DNA of 64,000 bases from Rhizomys pruinosus (GCA_009823505.1 VZQC01003076.1:1367790-1431789); one strand, 5' to 3'. Numbered from the stretch's first letter, positions 1 through 12,171 are shown. The notes: a model not told the origin generated them from the sequence alone. Translations and numbers: made by a program.

Positions 1-292
1 GGGAATATAGGACCTTCGCCACGTTGGTTTTTGGTGGATGGATTCTAAACATATTTGAATGTTCAGCCAAAATGCAGCTGAAGTTACATCTCAAGTTGCA
101 CTGATAATTCAATGTAATTCCTGGGCACTGGTTCTGAGATCCATGTAATCAATTACTATTAAAGGATCTGCATTTAGTAATTTGGAAGGTTCTCAACAAT
201 TCTCTAGGTGCTTGTAAATCTACTTAGAATAAGCAGGAAACAAAAATTGAAAGGAAGTTATAGCAAGCAAAGAAAATAGGTAGCTGGAAGAG

Positions 293-295
<3 letters not shown>
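1..295. other. Unannotated flank
   Basis: AT-rich sequence. I see no repeat, convincing open frame or RNA gene in it. Confidence 0.5.
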
Positions 296-329
<34 letters not shown>

Positions 330-446
330 CTGTGTGTGTGTGTGTGTCTGCGTGTCTGTGTTGTGTGTGTGCATGTGTGTATGTATCTGTGTGTGGGTGT
401 GTCCATGTTGCATTTGTATCTGTGTGTCTGTCTGTCTTTGTTTTAC
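296..446. repeat. (TG)n microsatellite, interrupted
   Basis: A pure TG run of about 30 bp is followed by TG with TATC, CATG and CTGT interruptions. Open frames across it (poly Cys/Val on one strand, His/Thr on the other) are products of the dinucleotide repeat and are not genes. The run abuts a degraded SINE, a common arrangement for rodent B4/RSINE-type elements. Confidence 0.9.
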
Positions 447-479
447 GTACAGATTCACATGAGTGTCTTCTTCAATTGT

Positions 480-700
480 TCTCCACCTTATGTTTTCAGA
501 CAGACTTTCTCAGTGAAGCTGGAACTCGGGGATTTGGCTATGTCACCAAACTCCCAGCCTCCACCAGTCCCCATCCTGCCTCTGGTGCTGGAGTTAGACT
601 CAGGTCCCTCCATCTGCTTTGTCATGTGTGCTCGAGGTCAGAACCCAGATCCATCAGCTTGTGCAGCAAACACTTTATCAACTGAACTGTCTCCCCAGCC
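480..700 (-). mobile_element. Degraded rodent SINE (B4/RSINE-like)
   Basis: The right end, around 660-700, reads as the reverse complement of the tRNA-derived head shared by rodent SINEs (CACTTT..CAACTGA..TGTCTCCCCAGCC). The rest is diverged. Orientation follows from the head lying at the right. The subfamily is uncertain. Confidence 0.55.
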
Positions 701-1782
701 TTCATTTTCTTTTTTGAATAATAAGAAACAATGAGATGATATTATAAAAATCATCATCAGTTAATTGGTTCTTTTCCAAAGGATATGGCATACAAGGAGT
801 TGAGAAAATGCTTTTGCTTCTCCTTTAGTTAATCTACATTAAGATATTTTGTTCCTAGTTAAAATATACTTTTAATAGTTTCAGAGATACCGCTGATCTT
901 TTATGTCCATATTTATTTTTTTTCTTTCATGTATATTTCAAAGTCTCCATTCATCTACATTACTTTTGTAATTATGTGAATAAGCTATGGGCATAGTTAA
1001 AGAGCAAGCAGACACAAATATTATAAAGGAAATAAGAGAAGATAGTCCTCATGAATAACCTAAAGTGACTCAGGCAAGAAAATGACTTACATTCCAATGA
1101 GAATTTGAAGAAGATAACCATAAGGAAATACTTTACAAGGCGAAGTTGATTTAGATCACAGATATTTATATAGTCGAGTCCCTACACCGAAGTGTTCTCT
1201 CGATTGAACTATGAATGGAAAATATTCAGAAAAAATTGCATATAAAGTGAACATACACTGACTATTAGTTGGTTTTTAAACAATGTATGCTTAAAAACTA
1301 TTTACCCAGCATTTAATGCATCATAATTAACCTAGAGATACCTAAGGAATGTAGTAGGAGGCTTGCACAGGTTGTATGGCAACAACATGTGCTCATAGAG
1401 GGGACTTGGACATTCACAGATTTGACGGAGGGGGAGGTCATGGTGTCAATTTCCTGTGGACATCAAAGGGTGACTATAACCAACTGGGAAAGTCCCATCT
1501 CCTCCAATGTTATTGCAACACAGAGAAGAGAACTGGATGGGGTTGGGGGCATCAAGGGCCTTTCCCAAGGCCACACCAGAGCCAGAATCCTACTTTGAAC
1601 TTGTGAAGGAATTAAAAATTAATTCACTTTTTAAGGATCCTTCATGGCATCTTCGGAGAAAATAAGATCATTTGCAGTTTATAAATCTTTATCGCAAAGT
1701 TTTGAGAATTCTTTCACCTTTCCTTCAAAGTGTTGTTTTATAAAGTGATTTTTATTTTTCAAGTATCAGATGGATCCACCCT
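701..1782. other. Unique AT-rich sequence
   Basis: No repeat head, tail or credible coding segment is visible. The small open frames near 1376-1606 have no recognisable domain and no exon context. Confidence 0.45.
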
Positions 1783-2020
1783 ATTTTTTAAAATTATTTC
1801 AAAAATCTATTTTATTTTATGTATGTGAATGTTTTGCCTGCATTTACATATATGTAGTATGTGTGTTTAATGCCCATGGAGGACAGAATATGACATCAGA
1901 TCTCTCTGGAAATGGAGTTATAAATGGTTGTTAACTGCCATGTGGGTGCTGAGAACTGAATCCAGGTCCTCTTCGAGGGCAGCAAGTGCTGCTCAACCAC
2001 TGAGCCATCCCTCCAGCCCC
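1783..2020 (-). mobile_element. B3-like SINE (B2 superfamily)
   Basis: In reverse complement this is a tRNA-derived head (GGGGGCTGGAGGGATGGCTC), a B-box-like region, 'cacccacatgg', and a 3' half ending in an A/T-rich tail. It lacks the 17-bp internal duplication seen in younger copies of this window, and it is more diverged, which fits an older insertion. Confidence 0.8.
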
Positions 2021-3202
2021 CATATTATCTTTGAAGAAAGGAAGAATAATTCCTCAAAGTGGTGCTCTTACCTAAGACTGTGGAAATTATGAAGGATCTT
2101 GTGGAAATGAATGAACATGTGTTCTGCAGTGGGAATTCTATGTTTCCTTCATATCCAAGGCTAAATACGCTATAATGTGAATTATATTTGATACTAGGGA
2201 TAGTTGGATTTTTATAGATGTTCTTCTTTTCCACAGTTGTGCTACATCTCTTTAAAATTGGGTAACATTCTTCTTGAAATAGTCACAGCTAAAGCACTGC
2301 TTACACTCGGAATATGATTTTCCAGACAGATGACCAGGCATGTAGAAATGACTGTGATTAAAGATAATACACGTGAGGACAGAGGAACAAATCGTGTATA
2401 CTATTCCTTTTAAAGGCTATGTAATACTCCACTGTTTGTCAATACAATTGTATTTAGATAATTCCATACATAGATATATTGAATTTGCTGGCCTTTCTCT
2501 CTTTATAAGCTATATTATAACCAACTTCATTATGACCTGTACCTCGTAGACTTTTCCAGATTATTTTCTTGCAAATTCCTAGAAGTACAAATGTTGTCTC
2601 AGTGAGTAGGCATGCACATTTTGTGGGATTCCCTGCTGGGAACAATCATATAGTAACTGCAAAAATATTTGCTCGGCACTTCCCTAGGTGCTAGAGTAAT
2701 GGTTATGACTACGGTGATATCTCCCTTGCTCTTCCAATTGAACTTATATTTAGTTGGCAGAAATAGACCATGAACAAATGAACATAAACTAAAATATCAG
2801 AATTTCTATACTAAAGAAAATCAAATCAAGAGGCATCGTAGTAGGGAGACAGGGCATGGCTTCATGTAAGGACCTCTGTCTGTTGAGCAACTCTGAGGAG
2901 ACAACTTTAAATCTCATCATTGGATGGTAAGAAGAAGCCAACCTGGGGAAAATACCTCCTTGGAAGGACAAAGACCACCCAAGGCACCCATGCAGAGAAT
3001 GGGTGTGAGGAAGCATCTAAACATACCATGTGACTAGAGCTAAGTGAGAGGAGGGAGAGGTGGGAAAATGAAGAGATTAGAATTCATAGCCTCTGTGGCC
3101 AGGGAAGGAAATGGGGTTTTGAAAACAGTGGTGAATTATCACCGTCAGTGATTTTACATCTTAAATTAATGGCGATCTGTGTACAACAAGAGGATACAAG
3201 CC
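2021..3202. other. Unique sequence
   Basis: No repeat or gene structure is recognised. The open frames here are short and have no family resemblance. Confidence 0.4.
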
Positions 3203-3330
3203 ATCCATGTGGTGGTACATATATGTGATCTCAATACTAGGGAGGTGTAGGCAGGGGGATTGGGATTCAGGTCAGTTTGTGCTACACAGTGAAACCTAGT
3301 CTCAAAAATAAATCAACCAACTAGTCAACC
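3203..3330 (+). mobile_element. Old B1 SINE
   Basis: It keeps the B1 order: 'atgtggtggtacatat', then 'ctcaatactagggaggt', then 'ctacacagtgaaac' and 'gtctcaaaaataaa'. It is heavily substituted. The strand follows from the A-rich tail at the right. Confidence 0.7.
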
Positions 3331-3444
3331 AACCAAAGAACAATATACAAATCTTACATGTTGAGCTTGGTGACCTACAGCCACCTCTGATTCCTACAGA
3401 ATTGGTGCAGTAACTCACATCTCAAAACCTATGAATGCTAGAGT

Positions 3445-3735
3445 CGCTCATATAAAATTAAATAAAATCGCATGTGTTGAAGCAATATAAATTGGAGGGA
3501 ACAACAACACAAAAGAACTGGGACAGGGAACCAACTGAAATGGTAAGGTTCTCCCAAGAGCAGTGATCCTCTGCTTTGAAAAACTTTAAAAAGACTCAGA
3601 GAAAGATACGGGGCAGGTGTGGCAGAATGCATGAACTCAGGTCGGGTGGGGGGCATGGAAAGGGAAATGAATCTAAATTGGACTGAGAAATGATGTATGA
3701 AATGCACAAAACTTCAATAAAAGTTAAAAAAAAGA
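3445..3735 (+). mobile_element. L1 3' UTR fragment
   Basis: It matches the L1 tails at 11740-12073, 52600-52890 and 63000-63300 in order: 'ggagggaacaacaaca', 'aaaaactttaaaaagact', 'gagaaagat', 'ggcagaatgcatgaact', a GGGTGGGGGG tract, 'tctaaattggactg', and 'caataaaagtt' followed by A-rich sequence. It is 5' truncated in the UTR. Confidence 0.8.
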
Positions 3736-4429
3736 AAATGAAGATAGAAACAAAAATATTTCATATCACTCATGTGCATCTTATATAATTTATGCCAACT
3801 CTAGATTTTTATTATACCTAATATAATGTAAATTCCATTCAAATAAATGTTAAACTACATTGTTTAGGGAAAACCCACAAGAAAAAGGTACGATTTCTTG
3901 CTGAATACTGCTGATTGGTGGTTGAATTCACAGACGCAGCATTCATGGATGAGCTGTAGTGACAAACTGAACTCAGGAGATGAAAGAGAATGTCTGAGTC
4001 AGTCCCCAAGCTCCTCGGTGCTCCCTGGTGGCCACTATCTCCCACCAAGGGTATTTGTGCTCCCGACTTCTCACAACGTATTAATTTGCCCTGTTTATAT
4101 AGAAGAAAATCACACACTCCATATTTATGTTTATTTTGTATAAAAATATCACATCCTCTCCTCCATAGGTCCAAGGCTGCTTTCAGAGGATGGGAAGGCA
4201 GCCTGCAAGAGCCAGAGGTGGTAACGAATACCAGGAACCCAGGCTGCCTGGACGTCACAGGACAGTGGTGCGTATGAACCTGCAGTACATGTGACAATAT
4301 GCACATGACCTGTGAAAGCCCAAACTGGACTTAATGCTGAGCTGTCTCACTAGACACACATGCTTTCTCCTCTTATGAGGTTTCCACCACATTGGATTAC
4401 ATCTCATCATAATAGGCTTATCTTATTAT
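3736..4429. other. Unique sequence
   Basis: Open frames exist on both strands between 3839 and 4306 (up to 155 codons). They have no domain, start context or splice structure that I recognise. Confidence 0.4.
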
Positions 4430-4650
4430 GGGCCTGGAGAGACGGCTCAGTGATTAAGAGCACTGAGGCTGCTCTTGCCAAATCTGGGTTCAATAACTAG
4501 CCCCCACGTGGTAGCTAACTCCAGGTCCAGTGGATTCGATGACCTTTTCTGACCTCCGTGGGTACTGCAAGACATGGGAGCACTTACACACATGCAGACA
4601 ACACACTCATGCACATAAAATAAAAACAATAAAATATTTTTTAAATAGCC
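4430..4650 (+). mobile_element. B2/B3 SINE without the 17-bp duplication
   Basis: The head is GGGCCTGGAGAGACGGCTCAG. It continues through a diverged B box, 'taactccaggtccagtgga' (a single copy of the internal motif), 'ttctgacctccgtggg', and an 'ataaaataaaaacaataaa' tail. Confidence 0.85.
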
Positions 4651-5850
4651 TTATTATAATTTAATTACCTCTACAAAAGCCTGGGTCCAAGTGGAGTCAA
4701 ACTCTGATGTAGTGGGGTGAGGCTCCACACGTAAACTTGGAGTGCAGATTGACATAGTGTAGCCTACAGCAAGCCCTTCCTCAACCTTTAAGCTTCTCCA
4801 CTCTACACGGGAACCAGCACTAAGATTCGAACCTTGCCCTCTGGACTGTGCCCCACTCTCACACAGCTTCTCTGACATTCTTTTTCACTACACTGCCCAA
4901 CCAATTATCTATACAGGATGGATTACTGTCTCTCTTTAAATGCAAAATTATTTCAATTATAAAGACTGCTATGCCTATGGTTTCAAGTATGGGAATGATT
5001 AAGCAATTAGCCTCTGGCAATGAAATAGTTTCTGAGGTGGAGCCATTATTCTCAACCAGGAAGTGATCTGTTTCAGATCAGTGTTCAGACATTCAAACAG
5101 GAAAATATTTTTTGATCAAAGAAACTTAATATTTCCCCTCCTTTTCCCTCAGACCACAGAAGTATTTGCCAAAGGGAACTATCTTGATTACACAGAGATT
5201 ACTAAGGATAAGGTATTCTTGTTTTAAAGAATGAGGAATGTGAAAGAGAGGGAGAGAATGACCCCAAGCAGCAGCCAGTCTTAAGCAGATAGACAAAGAC
5301 AAATTGTCTATAGAAACATGATGACCGAGACACTGAGCTTGGGATTCTGGGCAACATGCACTTTACCAGGGTTAGTTACACACTCACTATAACTGATTCC
5401 AATGATTCCAGGAGTTGATATTAAAAAACATATTATAATAATGTAGACTGAGAAATATATCTCACAATAGAACCTCTACAAAGCATACTGAAATTGAGGG
5501 AAACAATGGAGAGAGACATTGCTAAACCATCGTTGAAATGCAAACGTAATCCCAGGGAGGGATGCAGGCTGCCACCCTGGAGAACACAGTCCTGAGGTAA
5601 AAACTGGAACACAGAGTCCTTTTCCATGCCACAAGACACAGCTTCTTAGGAAGAGCTTTTCCATGGATATAGATGAGATCTTCCTTGAGTGGAGGTGTGA
5701 AAGTGAGAGGAATCCTCCACGGACATCTTGGGACCATCCTCTGATGTCACTGGTACAGCTGTGGGCGCCCCATGTAGCCACTCCATTCCCCAGCAAAACA
5801 GCAGGTAGTCTTGATAAGTTTTCTCCAATCATTCTTCACTTAAGTAAACC
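4651..5850. other. Unique sequence before the tandem duplication
   Basis: No transposon signature or convincing coding exon. Overlapping open frames at 5433-5938 occur on both strands and share no recognisable protein family. Confidence 0.4.
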
Positions 5851-6524
5851 AAAAACAGGTTTACAAAAAGAATTCCAGAAAACTTCCATTACAGGAAACA
5901 TCATACTTAACGGCATCATAGTTCATGAGAGAACATGATAGAAAAAAAAATCTATAAAATGTTAAAGGACATATCAAAGCACTCAAGAAAACAATTGCTG
6001 CCATCCAAGTTATTCTTTGGGGACTATATCAGAGAATGTTTAAAATGAATAAACAAGAAACATAGATGATATTTTTGAAAAACCCTGGTGGCCAAAAACA
6101 TAGGCAGAATGTTTCTACTTCTCTACAAAGCGTGTATGTGCAAATTAAATGGAGGAACAAGTTTTCACCCCTGTTTTGAAATATCAAGGCAACTGATTAC
6201 ACTCAGTAGTAGGGGAATGTGTGTGAAAGCCTACCCAGGAAAAGATGAGATCTCTCCAATCCCTCACCAAATCTACCGCCCCGACTCCAAAGGTGCCGCT
6301 CTTCCTTCGGAATGGATGCACCTCTGCCCCTGGCACAAACAGATGTTCTCACTTGTATCTTGGACCTCAACTTCTGGCAGTAATCATTCATACAATGTCC
6401 CATCCATATTTGGTCCCCGTCTCTACTGGCTTGTTCCTGTCATCACACGTTACACAAACCTGCTGTCATATTTATCCTCTCAAACCCCCTTTTGAGTCCA
6501 TGTTTCTATAACATGATTCTTCTT

Positions 6525-6772
6525 AAAAAATTTTTTTATTAATTTTATTTATTTCTGTATGTGTATGAATGTACTGTCTGCATGCAAGTTTGTGCACCCG
6601 TGTCGTGCAATGCTGCGGAGGTCAGAAGAGGGTGTCAGATTCCCCTGGAACTGGAGTTCTCCTGGAATTGGAGTTTCAGATGGTTCTCGGCTGCCATGTG
6701 GGTGCTGGGGATCGAACCCGGGTCCTCTGTAAGAGCGGTCGGCGCTCTTAACCGCTTCAGATGAGTCATCTC
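6525..6772 (-). mobile_element. B2 SINE, 17-bp-duplication subfamily (copy A)
   Basis: In reverse complement it has a tRNA-like head, an intact B-box-like CGGGTTCGATCCC, two adjacent copies of a 17-bp motif (AACTCCAATTCCAGGAG then AACTCCAGTTCCAGGGG type), and the 3' half with 'gcattgcacgacacgggtgc'. The T-rich stretch at 6525-6555 is the complement of the A tail. Confidence 0.9.
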
Positions 6773-7879
6773 TACTTTCGCTTCATCACTTCCAGTTCTC
6801 TTCTTTGATATTGCACTTACCATGGCCTGTGTGATGTCACATCCTACTGTATGTATCTGGCCTTTCTCCACTGAGACACTGACATACAATCACTGTTTGG
6901 TATCACCCATGACCATGACATCACACCTAGCATTCCTCATTGCACCCTTTACATCTCCTATAAGGAGCAGCTCTTTGAATAGCAGGTCTTCTCCAAGTGT
7001 TAGACCATTCCTAGTCCTGTGCTCAGGGGTGAGATTACTTTAGCAATTAAAAATCTATAATCCTTATGTTTGAATTAATGACTTTATTATCATTGTGACA
7101 AAAAACTGGGCATAAGTAAAGAGTGTTTTATTAAAGCTGCGATTTTCTCCGGGCTGGGTTCACCGTCACCTGACCCCATGTGCTCATGGCAATGCATTCA
7201 TGTCTCTCGCTTCATAAAAAAGGCAGAGCCTTTTTTGAAGGACAGAATCCTAGTGACTTCGCCTTTCTCTCTCCCCAACATCTCCCAGTGTCCCACTGCC
7301 TTTCATGCAGTTATGTGCTTGGGATCAAGCTTCAGCACGTGAGCAATCTGTGTTCAAACTATGGAAGGAAGATGCCTAAATATGAGTGAATCGTGTGAAT
7401 ACACATGTGCACGCACACACATACTCCCTCTCTCTCACACACACTCATACACATTGATGAAATAATAAGGTGTAAAAGTGAAAGAAGAAAAAAATTTAGA
7501 CATAGGACTTTTAGAAAAATAGGAACATTTTTGCCTAGGTTTTGCCCGTCTGGAATCCTAAATCGTATGCATCTCTATTTGCTATTTATTCTTTTAAAGC
7601 TTCTTTTTATCAGACAAGGAATAACCTGACTGGGAGCAGAATTCTTGGGTGAATTCAGGTGTCCTTCAGAAGTCACCAGTACTGACAATGCTGACAACAC
7701 ACTGGTGACTGAAGGAAGGCTTTTGACATCTGTCAGTCAAGGGGATACACCAGAGCTGATCAGAATTCTGAGAAAGAACCAGCCCTGATGATACCTTAAC
7801 CTCAGTGTTTGACTTCACAAAGGTGAGACAGTGGCTTCCTGTTGCTTAAACTGTGTAACATGGGGGCTGTTTGTTACCG

Positions 7880-8280
7880 CACCTCTAGAAAACTAATATG
7901 AGTATGGTTACTATTGATTGTCAGCTTCGCAAGAATTGGAATCACCATGGAAACAAAACTTAGTGAATGTGAGGGAGTTTGTGCACTAGTTAATTGAGTT
8001 GGGAGGATCCACTCTAGCTGCAGGGGCAACATCCCATTGGCTGGAGTCCTGAACTGAACGAAGAGGAGAGAGGGAGCTGAGCACCAACATTTGTACCTCT
8101 CTGGTCCTGACTGAAGATGCAAAATGACCAGCTGCCTGTGGCTGCAGCTGCCCCGTTTCCCCACCGCGATAGGCTGTACCTCAAACATGAACTCAAAAGC
8201 ATCCTTTCCTACTTAAATTGCTGTTGGCAGGCATGTTGTTAAAGCGACAAGAAAAGAACTAGTAATACAATATCTTAGTT
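7880..8280 (+). mobile_element. Older interspersed repeat, possibly hAT-like (copy A)
   Basis: It carries features of a common rodent repeat: 'gattgtcagctt' near the left, 'gttaattgagttgggaggatcc' in the middle, and a right end of the form 'cttgttaaagcgacaagaaaag..ctagtaatacaa'. I recall such ends from rodent nonautonomous elements but cannot name the class. The same block lies in copy B at about 10595-10988. Confidence 0.45.
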
Positions 8281-8297
8281 CAAAAAGAAGAACCTAA

Positions 8298-8441
8298 GCT
8301 GGGCATGGTGGTACATGCCTTTGATCCCAGCACTTAGGAGGCAGGTGGATCTCTGAGTTCAAGGCCAGCCTGGTCTACATAACAAGCTCCAGGCCAGCTT
8401 GTACTAAAGGGAGACCCTGTCTCAAAAAAAAAAAAAAAAAA
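8298..8441 (+). mobile_element. B1 SINE (end of copy A)
   Basis: Starts GCTGGGCATGGTGGTACATG and runs through 'tttgatcccagcactta', 'ggatctctgagttcaaggcc', 'cagcctggtctacataac' and 'gagaccctgtctc' to 18 A. The B1 body is complete. Confidence 0.95.
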
Positions 8442-8563
8442 TCTTTTTTTCCTAGTCATTAAATGCTTTACAATACACATTTAACTATACTTCTAAATTG
8501 GTATTAGAAGTAAAATAAGATTTTTTTAAAAACTATTTTATACTCCCAAAGATTATANACTAA
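8442..8563. other. Junction segment with ambiguous base N
   Basis: A 122-bp AT-rich stretch between the two duplication copies. It holds the only ambiguous base of the window, at 8558. Homology between copy B and copy A begins within a few bases to the right of that N, so the N looks like a closed assembly gap or a contig join. Confidence 0.85.
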
Positions 8564-9239
8564 AAAAACAGGTTTACAAAAAGAATTCCAGAAAACTTCC
8601 ATTACAGGAACACATACTTAAACGGCCATATTCATTAGTTCATGAGGAGGATACATGATAGAAAAAAAAATCTAAAATGTTAAAGGACATATCAAAGCAC
8701 TCAAGAAAACAATTGCTGCCATCCAAGTTATTCTTTGGGGACTATATCAGAGAATGTTTAAAATGAATAAACAAGAAACATAGATGATATTTTTGAAAAC
8801 CCTGGTGGCCAAAAACATAGGCAGAATGTTTCTACTTCTCTACAAAGCGTGTATGTGCAAATTAAATGGAGGAACAAGTTTTCACCCCTGTTTTGAAATA
8901 TCAAGGCAACTGATTACACTCAGTAGTAGGGGAATGTGTGTGAAAGCCTACCCAGGAAAAGATGAGATCTCTCCAATCCCTCACCAAATCTACCGCCCCG
9001 ACTCCAAAGGTGCCGCTCTTCCTTCGGAATGGATGCACCTCTGCCCCTGGCACAAACAGATGTTCTCACTTGTATCTTGGACCTCAACTTCTGGCAGTAA
9101 TCATTCATACAATGTCCCATCCATATTTGGTCCCCGTCTCTACTGGCTTGTTCCTGTCATCACACGTTACACAAACCTGCTGTCATATTTATCCTCTCAA
9201 ACCCCCTTTTGAGTCCATGTTTCTATAACTGAATTCTTC

Positions 9240-9490
9240 TTAAAAAATTTTTTTTATAATTTTAATTATTTCTGTATGTGTATGATGTACTGTCTGCTGC
9301 ATAGTTTGTGCACCCGTGTCGTGCAATGCGCGAGGTCAGAAGAAGGGTGTGTCAGATTCCCCTGGAACGGTGGAGTGTTCTCCTGGATTGGAGTTTCAGA
9401 TGTTCTCTGGCTGCCATGTGGTGCTGGGGGATCGAACCCGGGTCTCTGTAAGAGCGGTCGGCGCTCTTAACCGCTTCAGATGAGTCATCT
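9240..9490 (-). mobile_element. B2 SINE, 17-bp-duplication subfamily (copy B)
   Basis: Counterpart of the B2 at 6525-6772, with several extra one-base indels, including some inside the tRNA-like head and the 17-bp motif. It is not an independent insertion. Confidence 0.9.
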
Positions 9491-11015
9491 CTACTTTCGC
9501 TTCATCACTTCCAGCTTCTCTTCTTTGAATTGCACTTACCATGTGCCTGTGTGATGTCACATCCTACTGTATGTATCTGGCCTTTCTCCACTGAGACACT
9601 GACATACAATCACTGTTTGGTATCACCCATGACCATGACATCACACCTAGCATTCCTCATTGCACCCTTTACATCTCCTATAAGGAGCAGCTCTTTGAAT
9701 AGCAGGTCTTCTCCAAGTGTTAGACCATTCCTAGTCCTGTGCTCAGGGGTGAGATTACTTTAGCAATTAAAAATCTATAATCCTTATGTTTGAATTAATG
9801 ACTTTATTATCATTGTGACAAAAAACTGGGCATAAGTAAAGAGTGTTTTATTAAAGTGCGATTTTCTCCGGGCTGGGTTCACCGTCACCTGACCCCATGT
9901 GCTCATGGCAATGCATTCATGTCTCTCGCTTCATAAAAAAGGCAGAGCCTTTTTTGAAGGACAGAATCCTAGTGACTTCGCCTTTCTCTCTCCCCAACAT
10001 CTCCCAGTGTCCCACTGCCTTTCATGCAGTTATGTGCTTGGGATCAAGCTTCAGCACGTGAGCAATCTGTGTTCAAACTATGGAAGGAAGATGCCTAAAT
10101 ATGAGTGAATCGTGTGAATACACATGTGCACGCACACACATATCCCTCTCTCTCACACACACTCATACACATTGATAGAATATAAGGTGTACAAAGTGAA
10201 GAAGAAAAAAATTTAGACATAGGACTTTTAGAAAATAGGAACATTTTTGCCTAGGTTTTGCCCGTCTGGAATCCTAAATCGTATGCATCTGCTATTTGCT
10301 ATTTATTCTTTTAAAGCTTCTTTTTATCAGACAAGGAATAACCTGACTGGGAGCAGAATTCTTGGGTGAATTCAGGTGTCCTTCAGAAGTCACCAGTACT
10401 GACAATGCTGACAACACACTGGTGACTGAAGGAAGGCTTTTGACATCTGTCAGTCAAGGGGATACACCAGAGCTGATCAGAATTCTGAGAAAGGAACCAG
10501 CCCTGATGATACCTTAAACCTCAGTGTTTTGTATTCACAAAGGTGAGAACAGTGGCTTCCTGTTGCTTAAACTGTGTAACATGGGGGCTGTTTGTTACCG
10601 CACCTCTAGAAAAACTAATATGAGTATGGTTACTATTGATTGTCAGCTTCGCAAGAATTGGAATCACCATGGAAACAAACTTAGTGAATGTGAGGGAGTT
10701 TGTGCACTAGTTAATTGAGTTGGGAGGATCCACTCTAGCTGCAGGGGCAACATCCCATTGGCTGGAGTCCTGAACTGAACGAAGAGGAGAAGAGGGAGCT
10801 GAGCACAACATTTACCTCTCTGGTCCTGACTGAAGATGCAAAATGACCAGCTGCCTGTGGCTGCAGCTGCCCCGTTTCCCCACCGCGATAGGCTGTACCT
10901 CAAACATGAACTCAAAAGCATCCTTTCCTACTTAAATTGCTGTTGGCAGGCATGTTGTTAAAGCGACAAGAAAAGAACTAGTAATACAATATCTTAGTTC
11001 AAAAAGAAAACCTAA

Positions 11016-11160
11016 GCTGGGCATGGTGGTACATGCCTTTGATCCCAGCACTTAAGGAGGCAGGTGGATCTCTGAGTTCAGGGCCAGCCTGGTCTACATA
11101 ACAAGCTCCAGGACCAGCTGGACAAATAGAACCTGTCTCAAAAAAAAAAAAAAAAAAAAA
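11016..11160 (+). mobile_element. B1 SINE (end of copy B)
   Basis: Counterpart of 8298-8441, with a longer A tail and a short loss near 'ccagctggacaaatag'. After the A tail the sequence no longer resembles what follows copy A, so the duplication ends here. Confidence 0.95.
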
Positions 11161-11286
11161 TCAAAAGAAAAAAAAAAGAACCATAGCATATTCCCAACTG
11201 TTTCACACAGACTTTTTATGGATTATGGAAATAAAAAGTGATTTAAGACTAGAATGATAATTCTGTTTGTAATTGACTAAAGTCGA

Positions 11287-11318
11287 ATATATATATATCT
11301 ATATATATATATATATAT
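11287..11318. repeat. (TA)n microsatellite
   Basis: ATATATATATCTATATATATATATATATATG, adjacent to the A-tail side of the reverse-oriented B1 that follows. It probably grew out of that tail. Confidence 0.9.
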
Positions 11319-11459
11319 GTTTGTCCTTTTGAGACTGGGTCTCCCTGTTGCCCCAGCTGGCCTGGGGATCACTCTGTGGACCAGGCTGGCCTTGAACTTA
11401 CAGAGATCTCCCTGCCTCTGCCTCCCGAGTGCTGGGATTAAAGGCGTGCACCACCACAG
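11319..11459 (-). mobile_element. B1 SINE
   Basis: Reverse complement of a full B1: 'gagactgggtctccctgt', 'gaccaggctggccttgaact', 'cctgcctctgcctcccgagt', 'gctgggattaaaggcgtg', 'caccacc'. The right edge meets an L1 fragment. Confidence 0.95.
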
Positions 11460-12073
11460 AAGTAACATAGTCCCTCCAAAACAAACTGGGAATGGTTTCC
11501 CTCATTTGTGGATGCTAGCACCAAATCCTCCAATTGAAAGCCAAGCTGAGCAATGTTATCATTATATTTCTTTGTATCTGAAAGCAACTGTGATGTTATA
11601 ATGTGAATCTCTTAATGGGCCTTAGAATTAACTTGCCACTTATTTTCAGACATGGTAATTAAACTATATGGGTGGAAGGTATATATTCATATTTAGAGTA
11701 ATATAAAATTAAAGGGAAAAAGTAAATTCCTAAACATATTTTGGGGTTAACACACAGCTTATTCCTGGAGGACATAGTTCTGGTACATATATGATGTTTA
11801 TATAGGCAGATTTTAGAGCAATACAAATGGGAGGGAACAACAACATAAGGACTGGGTCAAAGAACAGATTGATACAGTTAAATTCTGTCCAAAACAATAA
11901 ACCTCTGCACAGAAAAACTTTAAAAAGACTGAGAGAAAGATGCAGGACATGTATGGCAGAATGCATGAACTGGGGTGGGGTGGGGGGAAGGGAAAGAGGA
12001 ATATGTCTAAATTGAACTGGAAAATGTTGTATGAAGTACAAAAAACATCAATAAAAGTATTATATTTAAAAAA
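11460..12073 (+). mobile_element. L1 3' end, 5' truncated
   Basis: Begins in the last codons of ORF2 ('tccctcatttgtggatgcta' is shared with 33120-33150 and 52310-52335). It continues through a long 3' UTR with a GGGGTGGGGTGGGGGG tract (about 11973-11988) and ends 'catcaataaaagtattata' followed by A-rich sequence. Colinear with 52300-52890. Confidence 0.9.
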
Positions 12074-12074
12074 A

Positions 12075-12171
12075 CATGGTTCTTAGCCACCATGTGGGTA
12101 CTGGGACTCCAACCCGGGTCCTCTACAGGAGCAGTCGGTGCTCTTAACCGCTGAGCCATCTCTCTAGCCCA
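12075..12171 (-). mobile_element. B2/B3 SINE, head fragment
   Basis: Reverse complement of the tRNA-like head and B-box region only ('gggctagagagatggctcag' through 'cacccacatggtgg'). The 3' half is missing, and the fragment sits directly at the L1 A tail. Confidence 0.85.

Larger units (their letters stand above)
5851..8441 (+). repeat. Tandem duplication, copy A
   Basis: About 2.6 kb that recurs almost base for base at 8564-11160, at an offset of 2713 to 2719. It contains a reverse-oriented B2 (6525-6772), a CA/CT-rich patch (7405-7445), an older interspersed repeat (about 7880-8280) and a terminal B1 (8298-8441). Copy A reads cleaner than copy B: its B2 keeps an uninterrupted B-box region and single homopolymer lengths. 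I see no gene in it. Confidence 0.95.
8564..11160 (+). repeat. Tandem duplication, copy B (error-like indels)
   Basis: A direct repeat of 5851-8441. The differences are mostly one-base gains or losses. Examples are AAAACCC versus AAAAACCC near 8797, GAATGATG-type losses in the B2 at 9270-9310, 'ggaacggtggagtgttc' against 'ggaactggagttc', and 'gggtctctg' against 'gggtcctctg'. This spectrum resembles unpolished long-read consensus more than natural divergence. Parts such as 9541-9850 are identical to copy A. Confidence 0.95.

Noticed and set aside
296..740. Cys/Val-rich 127-144-codon frames
   Set aside because: Translation of a (TG)n microsatellite joined to a SINE relic.
6088..6495. 135-codon frame present in both duplication copies (also 8784-9212)
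   Set aside because: The frame is kept only because the duplicated DNA is nearly identical. There is no recognisable family, and a similar frame exists on the opposite strand.
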